The notes under the pieces were generated by a model. The model had not been told where the DNA came from and did no database searches. It worked only from the letters and a program-made list of their open reading frames with translations. This document shows, in pieces, positions 53,386-64,000 of a DNA stretch of 64,000 nucleotides (position 1 is the stretch's first letter; the number at the start of each line of letters is the position of its first letter). The position numbers and the translations under genes are program-made. Source of the DNA: Selaginella tamariscina (taxonomy: Eukaryota; Streptophyta; Lycopodiopsida; Selaginellales; Selaginellaceae); NCBI GenBank assembly GCA_003024785.1, contig PUQB01000063.1, positions 296,142 to 360,141 of the forward strand. Direction: 5' to 3'.

Positions 53386-56300
53386 GAGCGAAGGGCAAGG
53401 ATGCCGAACAACACATATACAAGTTTGAACAAATGTGTGAGTTGAGAAGTGTGATTGATAACCATAAAGAAGCTAATTGCATTCACGTGCATCTTGGACA
53501 AGAAGACACATGCATGGTGAATGCACTGCCACAAGGTGAGTGAGAGCTTAGTGGCACATCGTTTAGAGAGCGTTCTTGGACACTTTTCAAGAAGGGAAGA
53601 GCGAAGAAGAGGTAATTCATAAATTAGCTAACCTAAAGTAGAAAGAAGGGAGTTCGTCGATGACTACACAGTTCACATGTTGAGATATATCACCTAGCTC
53701 ATAAATCCACCAATTGACCTCACCGAAAAGATATGCTATTAGAAGGGACTGTGGCTAGAGATTCGTAAATGGATCAGGTTGGACAATGATTGAACGTTCG
53801 ATAAATTACTTTGGTATGTCAAGAAGGCAGAGAAGTGGGAAGCCAAGAGGCATCAAGAAAAGAAGACACAAGACAAGTTTGAGGGTGAAGGGTGAATGAC
53901 ATGACCACAACAACCGAGGGCCACACAAAGGGAGCAATGTCTAAAATCCAAGGAGCAGGGACAACACACGCGACGAGGGGGAATAGAGATTGGCAATTAG
54001 GAAGGCCAACTTGACAGCAACCCTCGCCAAATTGGGATATGCAATGCAAGGAGACAAGTACTACAAGGTTTGTAATGTTCAAGCCTTGGGGGTCACTCTT
54101 AAAAAGCTGTATTTACCATGATCGTGTATGGCTTGGGGTTTTTTACCTAGTTCAAACGTGGGAGAGGTTTATTAGATTTTTAAATAAGCCGTACATTTAT
54201 GGCTTATGGTACGGCCTAGGCTATGGCAGAGGAGTCCCATGATATAATTGTCCATCTCCTACAAGATGAGAGACAAGTTGTGGTTGGATTCGTTAGGAGT
54301 TTAGCCAATTCAACCTACACCCAAATCCGCAAGGAGATCAATGAGGACAAATTACCATGTTTGATTGGTAATCCCTGGGTATTTCTAGGTCCAATGAATC
54401 TCCCCATCATTGAGAAGTAGGAATGCTATTCTTGTCGAGATAATGAGGTGCTTGTGCACAGTGGAGCAACTGCAAGCTACAATAGGGCCGAAACAAGGGA
54501 CTCGGGAGCTAAGAGTGTTGTTGCTATAGGCACAGATACCTTGGAGGAAATGGGGATTTTTTTCATGTTGGCTTGCACTCCAAGCTAGCAACTCCAAAAC
54601 TCATCCATGAGTGGAAGAAATTGTTCTACTCAACAAGAAAAAGTGGAGGCAAAAGGAATAATATTATTTTAAGGTTTTATTTAAATAAATTAACAAAAAG
54701 TTAAGGTTAGGGGTTTATTTTCATGAAGTTTTTAAAGTTAAGTTAAGGTTAGGGGGTCATAAATAAAAATATGATTTTTTCAAATATGTAAGTTTAGGGG
54801 TTTTCACAACATGGTTTACCCGTATACTTGGGGGTTAAATTTAAAGTCTGTGTACGATTGTGGTGTATAAGGTTAATGGTAGGTGAACCCCCCAAGTGTT
54901 CAAGGGTCCCACAATAAACAACTGTTATAGGCTGACTAAGCTTATGAGCCAACCCCCACCCCAAATAGTCGCAATGATAGTCAAATGAAAGCCAAAAGCA
55001 AACGCAAACAACGAAATGGGCCAAGGACGCAAGATTGATAGGAATGATCAATCATGTAGAAGGTCGCAATCAAGGAAGTGTAGCCAGTAGTCAAGATCCC
55101 AAGAGCATCAACCATATCGGCCAAGGTACAATGATAGGGACAAACAATTGAAATGTCGAGAGTTGGTTTGTGCACTATGCAGTGGTCACCATCTGCTCTA
55201 CCACTGCTCCTGGATCTCGATGATTAAGCCAATGCTAAAAGTGCACGTGTCGGGAAATGCAAAGATTGCAAATGCAACGACCACCTCTTCCTTGATGTCG
55301 ACCTCAACACCACAAGCCAACAATCATGTAGGGCAGTACCAACAATGCGAGGCAATTATGGGTCACAAGCCCAATGTGCAAATGAGGCCAACCAACCAAT
55401 CGACCTTGAAAATAAGGATGATGGGAGTCCAGCGAGGAGGAGGTAGCAAGGAGCCCTCTAATTGGGACAATGGATGAAGAACTGCATCAAAGCCTACATA
55501 CGAGTGGAACATTAGGTACGAACGAGGAACCTTGATTGTGCAAATTAACATTCACGTGAAAATGGAGCTCAAGGAATAGATCACTGACTGCCTCCGCAAC
55601 CATAGGGAGGTGTTTTCTTGAACGTATCATGACCTGAGGGAGTACCACTAGAGTTTGTCAACATAGGATCAAGTTGAAGCCTGACATGAGACCCAACTGC
55701 CAACAAAGATACCGCATCAACCCTAACTATGTAGGAACGCCAAGCAAGAAATCGACAAGTGGTTGGAAGTGGACTTCATGTACCCCATCAAGAACCTGGA
55801 GTGTCTATTGCCAATCGTCATCGTGCCAAAGAAGAACTAATGTTTGAGGATCTACATAGACTACCAACAGCTAAACGCATCTATAGAGGACATGTTCCCC
55901 ATCTAGTTCACCAAGGCTATCTTGGAGGATGTAGCGGGCACAAGATGTACTCTTTCATGGACGGCTTTAATGAATATAACTAGGTCACAATCGCTATGGA
56001 AGACAAAGCCAAAAAATGTTCATCACTTATTGGGGAACTTACGCCTTCAAGGTAATGCTGTTTAGCCTTTGCAATGCCCCAACCACTTTCCAAAAGTTGG
56101 TCCAACAGTATTCCTAGACAACTTCAAGGACTTCGTACAAGTGTTCCTAGATGATTTCATGACATACGAACCAGCGGGAGAGCATGTGGAGCATCTCAAA
56201 TGGGTGCTTTGGTGTTGCTGGGAGTATGAAATATCTTTTAACCCACTAAAATGTGTGTTTGGCATGATTGCAGGGAAGTTGCTAGGACACATCATATTTA

Positions 56301-57650
56301 AGGAGGGGATCACAATAGACTCAGAATCAGTGTGAGCAATAGTAGAAATGCCATACCCTACAACGTTACTAAGCTCATGCAATTCTTGGGAAAGGTAGGC
56401 TTTTATTGCAAGTTCATCAGACAGTATGCCTAGCTAATGACCAAGTTGCTTGCAAAGGAAGTACCATACAAGTGGATGGTCGGCCGACAAACGACATTTG
56501 AAGACATAAAGCGCCAACTGGTGGAAGCACCCATTCTTATTCCACCGGACTAGAATCTGCAATTTCACCTACAAACATATGGATCCAACATAGCAGCGGG
56601 CATTGTTCTATCCCAAGAAGACAAAATGTGGATGTTGCAACCCATAGCATACAAGAGCTAGCTCGACATTAGCCGAACGCAACAACTTAGTATAGATAAA
56701 GGAGTGCTTGGTGTTAATTTACGGGTTTTGAAGTTCCATTAGTATCTCTTGGGTAACCACTTTGTGCTAATTGTAAATCATCACACCTTGCTTTATCTCA
56801 TCAATAAGCCACAACTGACAGAATGACTAGCAAGATGGATTCTCTTATTGCAGGAGTTTTATTTTGCTGCGATTCACAAGGCATGTAAGTCACATGTATC
56901 CCTAATCTCTTGTCCATGATATCGAACGGTGAACAACCTGAGTCCACACCACTCCTTGACATACCGAATGCCAACCTTTTGAAGCTATGGCAGAACCCCA
57001 TGGACTAACGATAGGGAAATCTTGGAGTGGCAACAACTATACGCCGCTACCTTAGCAATGGATTGAACGAGCTTTCCAAGATGTCTCCTAACCATAGACA
57101 CAATTTCGCTCGAAGGTGCTTGCCGTTCCAATTGATTGGTGATCAACTATACAAGCAAGGGAGAGATGACATTTTCTAGAAATGTCCCTTAGGGTGAAAA
57201 ATCTCTGAGATCCTCAGCTCAGCACACACATGACCTAGTGGCAAACACTTCAAAAGGAGAAAATAGCTAGGAAGATCTTACAGACAAGACTATGGTGGTC
57301 AATGATCTTTCGGGATGCCACATGAAACGAGGAGTTGTAGCGAATGTCAACAAATTGGCTAACCAACGGTCAACTAAGGCACCCATTAGTAGAAATGATG
57401 ACATTCGGGAAGTGGGGCCTAGACTTCATGGGCTCGGTCAATCCAAAAACCATATGACACACTCTAGGTACATTGTACTAGCAATGAATTACGCCATGAA
57501 GTGGGTGGAAGCGAAGGCACTCAGAGAGGCAATGGTAAGGCAGACAACCAAGTTCATTTATGGTAATCCTAACAAGGTTCGATTGTCTGTTAGAACTAAT
57601 GTTAGACCAAGGGAGTCACTTCATCAAATAAACGGTCTGTGAATTGGTCA
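53386..57650 (+). mobile_element. Family 3 Ty3/gypsy element, degraded gag-pol
   Basis: Gag-like: VDDYTVHMLRYIT and KAEKWEAKRHQEKKTQDK near 53655-53870. Zinc-knuckle-like CALCSGHHLLYHC near 55172-55210 (one residue short of CX2CX4HX4C). RT: IKLKPDMRPNCQQRYRINPN and IDKWLEVDFMYPIKNLE near 55670-55800, YSFMDGFNEYN near 55950, CNAPTTFQKLVQQY near 56070-56110. RNase H: GFYCKFIRQYA, VEAPILIPPD, GIVLSQEDKMWMLQPIAYKS near 56400-56655. Integrase core: LDFMGSVNP, then YAMKWVEAKALREAM near 57420-57530 and DQGSHFI near 57610. Numerous stops and frameshifts. The stretch 54030-55000 shows no gag-pol similarity and may be an insertion. The 5' part lies left of family 2. Confidence 0.8.
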
Positions 57651-57779
57651 ACACGTTGTCGACAAGTACCATCTCTATATAACTTCAACTACATTTCAAA
57701 GTATTTCAAAGTTACACTATATATGCAAACCATAATGTCATGAATTGAAGATAATTCTTTGAGAAGAAGGTCACCAAGT

Positions 57780-58010
57780 GCCCCTCTTGCTGCAATACAC
57801 CATCAACGAGGATAGTATGGTAAATGTTAATGCTCTTACTAGGGATCCTTGTGCAATTATGGCTAATCAATCAAATCTTCATCTCAAATGGATCCCCAAA
57901 AATTACATGCTTAAAAATGATAGCCTCCTAAAGTTTGACAAACGGCCACTAGCACTCTAGTGTCTAGTGCCACAAAATGTTTTTCATGAGATCAGTCAAC
58001 GATGCTACTA
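57780..58010 (+). mobile_element. Gypsy pol fragment, plus strand
   Basis: The peptide NVNALTRDPCAIMANQSNLH followed by NDSLLKFDKRPLAL resembles the RNase H/integrase linker (the 'ADALSR' region) of gypsy elements. It is cut off by the minus-strand element that starts near 58015. Confidence 0.5.
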
Positions 58011-58014
58011 TTTA

Positions 58015-59990
58015 AAAGTAATCTTTTATGAATATACGCATGTCTTTCAAGATTAGCCACTTGGTAATAGCTTGTACTTTTTATGACCTTTCCACGTGAA
58101 GTCGAGTGTCCCAAAAAATCTATTTTGATTTGACCAAATGTGTACTTGCTTTCCTTGACATGCAACTAGTTCTCCCTGAGTCTCTGAAATACTTTTTTTA
58201 AATGTTTTGTATGTTCTTTAATTGTTGAATAAAAACTAAAATGTCATCAATATACACCACCATAAACTCATCTAAATAATCTCTAAACATTATTGTGCAA
58301 AAAGTTTTTGAGCATCATACAAACTAAACGGCATGATTAAAAACTCAAATGACCCATAACGCATTTGAAAAGCGGTCTTCTTAATGTCATTTCTACTATT
58401 TGAATTTGATGATATTTGAATCTCAAGTTTATTCTCAAGAAATATTTCACATTCATTAACCTATTGAATAAGTTATCCACTCATAAAAGAGGATACTTAT
58501 TTTTTATGGTTATTACATTCAGTTCTCGATAATCCACGCACATTCACATTGTACCATCATTTTTCCTTACAAACAGTATCAACACACTATACAATGATTA
58601 ATTAGGAGGAATATGCCCTTAGTTGATCAATATCTTTAATTCCATTGAATATTACAAACACACCTTAGCTATATGCTTAATTCAATGACATTAAAAACAA
58701 TTTGGACCTCTCAAACCTTCACCTAATATTTGTAGTGGAGCGAACGGGCTTTGGAATTGGACTCTTAGCCTACTGGGGTAAACTTGATGGCTTCTGAGAC
58801 CCAAAGGGTCTTGGCAGTGGATTTGAAATCTTTGCAGAGGGACTATGACTTTAGGTTGACGAGATTGTTTTGGCTATTTGCCAAACTTGGATACTTGTGG
58901 ATGAAATCACTACTTTGGCCTTTATCGTACATCTCCTCTAGAGATATACCATAACCAACCTTTTAAGTTGCCTAGTCTTAGACCATATACGTTCCTTTTA
59001 GGCCTTTTATTTGAAGTTCATGATGAAGTAATTTTGAGCTTCATTGTCATTCATGTTCGGAATCAATCATGGTATATTTTAAAATTAATAAACATAGAGG
59101 GTTCCCTAATTTCCATGCTTACATGTTGATAAATCAATTCACAACTACAATTTAAGATCATTTACTATGTAATGCTTTTGAATCTTGCACTTTATATAAT
59201 TCCAATTGTTTTGGTGTCCTATTCACCTTCAACAATTCGTCACCAAAATTTACTTTCTCCATTGAGAAATTGCTTAACACATGCAACTCCTTCTAATTTT
59301 CTAACTAATGCACATTAAAGTATCTTTTAATGTTATACAATCAATCATTCAAAATTTGTAGTTCTTTGAATCATTAAAATTCAAAGGCTTAACTGGCTTA
59401 AATTTATTATGACTAACAATAACTTCTAATAAAGACTTTAATTGAAAAGAACTTGATTTTGAATTATGCCTTATAAATCAAGTATCAATGTATCATGTAT
59501 AAAGACAATGGTTAGTACTTGTACAACTATGTTATAAATAAATCATTAAGGTACAAAATGTCTTCTCAAAGTTACTTAAAAGCTTCCATCGTGATTTTCT
59601 ACTACCTAAAATTGGGAGAGGTGCCACTTCTAGCTTAACATCTACTTGCTTTTACATGTTCATCATTTTAAATCCAAATATCACCACTCAAAAATATGCT
59701 TAGAATATTCTCAATACAAAGTTGGAAATGCATTACATAAGTTGAACTCCCACATGCATTAGCTTAAACAAAAGGAACCATGTTTAAACATACCTAATCT
59801 CTTACGATGATTCATTGAGCAAGTAGTGATAATGTTATAAGACCAAACTCTATGCAAATACAAGATGACTATCCAAAAGTAATAGTGTTCAAGGAGCTTA
59901 TAATTAGTTAAAAATTTTTAGCTTGCTATAAAGTCCTTTGAATACTCTATAACTTTCATTAACCATGACAGGAATGACTCTAATACCAAA
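58015..59990 (-). mobile_element. Family 1 element fragment, minus orientation
   Basis: The reverse complement of 58225-58290 reads MFRDYLDEFMVVYIDDILVF, the same RT core as in the 17-21 kb copy. More RT pieces flank it. At the right end the reverse complement of 59971-59990 is TTTGGTATTAGAGTCATTCC, an initiator-Met tRNA-type primer site, directly followed by the LTR end. Gag/protease would lie at 58.8-59.9 kb but is too decayed to define. The 3' part is missing. Confidence 0.75.
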
Positions 59991-60265
59991 TGTTATAGTT
60001 TTTATTTAGTACCACGTGCATGGCTGGCTCACAAGATGCCAACCTTCATAATAAACCCCTATGGAAACTAGTAATAGAACCGTGTTAAGAACATGCTTGT
60101 TCAAAATCACACAAACACAAGCATGCTCACTTTGTGAGTTAAAATGTGTGTCTTCCTTAGTTGTGAATGTCGTTCCAAACTTGGCATGGATGAGACAGTC
60201 AAAACAAGGCCTCAATTATTACATTTATGGAACGTATGCGTTCCAAGTGTGAACAAGTTATTGGA
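59991..60265 (-). mobile_element. Family 1 LTR 3' portion, minus orientation
   Basis: Reading the minus strand, this ends AAAAACTATAACA just before the primer site. It parallels the last part of the solo LTR (GGTTGGCATCTTG versus GGTTGGCACCTGC, and GTGGTACTAAATAAAAACT versus CACCAGGTAAAAACTCT). Similarity is lost beyond about 60265. Confidence 0.65.
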
Positions 60266-60924
60266 TCAAAGTATACAAGAATTGCCTTATTTATATTTTA
60301 AATACTAAAATTATTTTATAAATATTTGTTTGATAAATATTTTATTTTTTTAATATTAATTATAACAATTGTTGCATTATGAATTATGCCTACCAAGCTT
60401 ATACTTATAAAAGTACATATATATTCTACTTATAAAACATCTAATGCACCATGTGCAAACAGTTGAAATATATATGTGTGTATGTGTGTTCTATATTATT
60501 GTGTTCATTATGTAGTCATAATAAGTTTAAGCCAGTTAATAACTTTATATGAATAGTGTTCTATATTATTTTATTATTTAAAATTTGAAATAATATAATA
60601 TAATTTTATAACTTAATATTTAAATTTAAATATAGCCTCATCTACTATAAAATTAATATTTAAATGTTGAGATAAAATAAACATTAAATAGTACCAACTA
60701 TTTCATGTTTATACTATCCGTACTATGCCTATTTATATACGTTTTATGCGTGCATGCTTGGGGCTTTGTATGTATCAGAGATGCTTTGGTCTGCCTCATG
60801 TGTATTTATGTGTATGTTTTTTGTATTATATGTGTGTGCGCTCGCGCGTCCATTTGTTGGCTTGTTCACGTGTAAGCAGGTATAGAATGGAGATTTTATT
60901 TCCATTTTGTCAACTCACACTCTT
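60266..60924. other. AT-rich, no gene seen
   Basis: AT-rich DNA with short dinucleotide repeats. An 88-codon Cys/Leu-rich frame at 60725-60991 has no recognisable features and I do not support it as a gene. Confidence 0.4.
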
Positions 60925-61090
60925 TTCAAGGGTAGCTAGAATTCATGTTTCAAAGGTAGGGTATATAGCTAGAATTTATTTTCCAAGGTAAGGTATCGAG
61001 CTAAAACTTATTTGTCAAGGGTAGATAGAATTAATTTTTCAAGGGTGGATAGAATTTATTTTTCAAGGGTAGGGTACATAGCCAAAGTTT
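60925..61090 (+). repeat. Imperfect ~33-bp tandem repeats
   Basis: Units with TCAAGGGTAGNTAGAATTNATTTT recur near 60925, 60952, 60985, 61014, 61038 and 61060, with indels. Non-coding. Confidence 0.75.
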
Positions 61091-61284
61091 ATAATTTTTG
61101 AGTTATGTATTTTATACACTATCAAATATATATACACTGTCAAATATAATTGCATCTGTCATATAAAAGCTTAATAATTTTATATTTCCTGGGTCCATGG
61201 TTTTATTTAATCCTTGAAAAAAGGAATATTCTTAAAAAGTATGACTAAAGTAAAGAGTGCTTTTTCTTCTTCATTCTTCTCTCA

Positions 61285-62267
61285 ATGGAAGGCCTCACTC
61301 AACTCTACCTTCTGCCCTTGCCTTGCTCATTCCCTTTGTCCAAGCGCGTCCTATGTACGATAATCTAGTCAAGAAAATTAATGAGTTTTGTAAATGTTCT
61401 GCTAAATCCACCAATGAGAAAGATTCCCTCGGTTCATTTTTCTGGACACAGCTGATGATGTCAAAGTCGATTGGGACCGAAGGCAACAAGACTGGAGCTC
61501 TCATGCATAGATACACTCAAGTCATATATATATATTTCAACTGTTTGCACATGTGTATATATACATCCTCCTTGCCCATCATGAGTTTGTGAATTGCCTC
61601 GGATGACTTGAGTGTAGGCATGGCAAGGAGGAGATGACATGTTCCTTTCTTGCATTGTTTCCTTATGGGAACAGTTGCAGACCAACATGACAGCAGCGCA
61701 ATATGCTCGGCTCTCTGATAGGTGCTCCACTTTGTTCAATCTGATAGCTCATCAATCCAAGCTCCGCGAGGAGCATGCGGTGTTGAGCCCGAGTCAGCTA
61801 CTTGAGCTCAAGCGTCGTGTTGTTAGCTCTGCCATGATACTGGTTCCCTTGATGGAATATGGAGCAGGCATTGAGCTAGATGAACATTTGTTAAATCGTC
61901 CGGAGATTAAAGAAATCGAGATTGCCTGTGTCGACCACATGGTAAAGTCAATGATATCTTATCATTCCGCAAAGAGTACATAGGACGACAGCCTTCCTTC
62001 GGCATTTTGCTTGTCGGAAGGTGTTGGCAGTCAATCTCACATGGATCGAAGGTTCTGTGGGCTGCATGCTTCAATATCCAAGGCCAGCTACTTCTCTCCA
62101 TAGGTGAAGGCGTTCATCGATGGTCTTGGATATATGATGTCAGGAACTCTCGAGTGGAGTTGGCATACCGCACGTTACCACGGTCTTAACTGGGCTGTAC
62201 CACCGCAAAACGAGCGACAGGGAATTATGTACCGAGGTTCGAATCGATGCCCATCCCAACTGATTAA
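61285..62267 (+). pseudogene. Microbial-type terpene synthase-like pseudogene, copy 3
   Basis: Starts MEGLTQ; keeps KINEFCKCSAKSTNEK, a damaged Asp-rich region (FFWTQLMMSKSIGTEGNKTG), SLWEQLQTNMTAAQYARLSD near 61660-61720, SQLLELKRRVVSSAMILVPL, MEYGAGIELDEHLLNRPEIK, EIEIACVDHM, the NSE region shifted out of frame near 61950-61980, AFIDGLGYMMSGTLEWSWHT then ARYHG, and the C-terminus RGSNRCPSQ/MPIPTD in alternate frames. The WPFLAC segment and first metal motif are deleted. A small inverted duplication lies at 61510-61620. This copy gives the cleanest central region, so together the three copies define the ancestral protein. It is in direct orientation relative to copy 1. Confidence 0.85.
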
Positions 62268-63034
62268 GTTGCTAAAAGTTATGAAACAGAGACTTAATAA
62301 AGATAATTGTTTTTTGTCTTTTATATAGTTCACCAAAATATGCTTCTTATTAAATATGAAGTTTAAGTTCAAACTTAAACTTTCGTTAGGAAACTGTGAC
62401 GGCTAAAACAATTCGGACAATTAGCTGTCGAAAAATATTATTATAATTGTCAAATTATCCATTCTAAAGCTTCTAAATGTGCAGTCAAATCCATGTCATA
62501 GTAGTCCATGTATTCTAGTAGTGTGTACATATTTATATCAGGAAAAAGACACTTAGATACACACAAATGTACATACACATGTATTGAATAACTAATACAT
62601 ATCCTTAAAATATAGATATTTAATAATTAGTATGTTTTAATTATTTATAAAATAAATACAGTTTCTTATAAAATGATACTAGTTTTACTATTACTCATAT
62701 AATATGAATTTTCAATAAATTTATAAGACAGATCCTTAATTTTCAACATCAATTTCCCTTTTCAAAATAATATTCTAGTTAAATAAATATTAAATTTTTA
62801 ATTTTCAATATTAATTTCTATGTTCAAAAATGTGAGTTTGAGCCTGGTTAAGAACCTTTATTTCCAATATCATTTTCTTTAATTAAAAAAGTGTCTAATT
62901 AGAGTTTTTATCTTTGTGCCTCGGGTTAGTTGAAATCCATCGCTCCGACCGCTTAAAAAAATTGATAAAGAAATCTGTTTTAGAAACCTGATTGTTAGGT
63001 ATTCACACCCTAGAATTTTGACTCGGTGTCATTG
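62268..63034. other. 3' flank of MTPSL copy 3, no gene seen
   Basis: The first ~80 bp match the 3' flank of the other copies (TTATATAGTTCACCAAAATA at about 62320). The remainder is AT-rich without recognisable content. The long 3' flanking repeats of IR3 are absent here. Confidence 0.5.
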
Positions 63035-63811
63035 CACAACTTGTTATATGCCAACCCTAGAATCCGTTCGTTGTGAACTCTCAAAAAATAAATGCATTGG
63101 GAATCTGAATGTCAAATAATCACACCCAAAGTCAGTCAAAATCATGCCTAGCTTAGTTGAGAATGTTGATATTAACTTGTGTAAATGATGCAGCCGAAGC
63201 AAAACTTTAACAACTAGATAAATAAAATGTTGATGTAAACAAGGTTTCTTAAAAGTGCAAATAAGTTATAAAAAAAAAGGAGTTAGCCAACTTTATGAAT
63301 ACAATGGAGTCGGACACAACATTGCATATTGCTATGATACTTGTCCAAATGTGTTCGGGTCTCTGTTAACATTCTTTCACAAAGCCCAAAGGGTATATCC
63401 ACACGATTATATGCTCATGATTCTAAATGGATTGATATAAAAAAATGTAATAAATAATAAATAATATAATATTTATATAATACAATACAAAATGTGAAAT
63501 GTCCTTGTGGGTACAAGTATGATTGCCACGTTGATAATGGTAGGCTAACCTTACGATTGTACTTGCACTTGTTAGACGTTACGATGGCACAAAGGGTGTG
63601 TATCTTAATGACACAAGTTGAGTTTATGCCATGGAAAGTTTTGAAATGGAGGTGTTAACTTCACTTAAAGTTTTTTATAAATTTCCAACAACACTTGGCC
63701 AAACCATTAAGCAAGCCTATTTCTTTTATAACTAATGTTGTTAGCATAATTCAATAAGTAATAACAATTAACCTTCAAAATAAAGAGTAATTAAAATAAA
63801 AATTATATTCA
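63035..63811 (-). mobile_element. Family 1 LTR, minus orientation, degraded
   Basis: The reverse complement follows the solo LTR: start near TATAATTTTTATTTTAATTA, a block ATCTAGTTGTTAAAGTTTTG matching ACTAGTGGTTGAGGCCTTG, and the end TTCTAGGGTTGGCATATAAC matching TTCCAGGGTTGGCACCTGC. It is the 3' LTR of an element that extends past the right window edge. Confidence 0.65.
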
Positions 63812-64000
63812 TTTTGAAAATTAAGACTAAATAATGTTAATTTTTTTTTACTAAATCTAACATATTACTTTATGCAAAGTCAGAAAATGTTCAAAAAAAT
63901 TTCATTATTACATGAAACCAAGTACTTTAAAATCGCTATTCACTGAGCTGCTAACTTAATTGCTAAAGACACCACTTGTGACATAAAGTCACTTGAAGAC
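63812..64000 (-). mobile_element. Family 1 3' internal remnant, continues past window
   Basis: Parallel to 41736-41944 and to the pol-LTR interval near 20190-20400 (for example the reverse complement of AAGTACTTTAAAATCGCTAT and of GTGACATAAAGTCACTTGAA). Non-coding. Confidence 0.65.

Noticed and set aside
60725..60991. 88-codon Cys/Leu-rich frame
   Set aside because: It overlaps simple repeats (TGTGTG and the 33-bp tandem), has no recognisable motif, and lies in AT-rich non-coding DNA.

Overview
The window looks like nuclear DNA of a land plant: AT-rich, crowded with decayed transposons, and with GT-AG introns. The best taxonomic clue is three damaged copies of a microbial-type terpene synthase-like gene (MTPSL), a family known from mosses, liverworts, hornworts, lycophytes and ferns but not from seed plants. 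I infer a non-seed land plant and cannot name the species. No gene here is clearly intact and functional; the most complete are an FCP1/NIF-type phosphatase-like reading frame and a few transposon proteins.

Layout. 1-8.5 kb: a large imperfect palindrome (arms about 2.78 kb, centre near 4.0 kb) carrying two copies of an unknown multi-exon gene and an FCP1-like gene, with a solo LTR inserted in the left arm. 8.9-13.3 kb: two arrays (together about 35-37 units) built on one 18-bp perfect palindrome, GGCGGGATTAATCCCGCC, separated by microsatellites and AT-rich DNA. 13.5-16.3 kb: a DUF7869-type transposase-like gene, then a 0.56-kb tandem duplication. 17.3-21.35 kb: a decayed Ty3/gypsy chromovirus (family 1 below). 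21.5-26.7 kb: an unknown gene and a second palindromic region with a hAT transposon (8-bp target duplication) inside it. 26.7-30.25 kb: a PIF/Harbinger transposon, then a 223-bp assembly gap. 31-40 kb: a third large inverted duplication with an MTPSL copy at each outer end and an alternating-orientation repeat in the middle.

41-64 kb: a nest of LTR elements. Family 1 is a chromovirus with a TTTGGTAT-type primer site, seen as an LTR at 1.3 kb, as a body at 17-21 kb, and as pieces at 41-42.3, 58-60.3 and 63-64 kb. Family 2 is a complete young element (46164-53380). Its primer-binding site is complementary to the start of its own predicted transcript, which suggests self-priming, and its chromodomain tail has expanded into a 1.8-kb in-frame minisatellite. 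Family 3 is a degraded element (about 44.6-58.0 kb) into which family 2 inserted. A third MTPSL copy lies at 61.3-62.3 kb.

The recurring theme is inverted duplication of gene-bearing segments followed by transposon insertion. These hairpin-capable loci, the palindrome arrays and the self-priming chromovirus are the main points of interest. All identifications come from reading the sequence; no database search was run.
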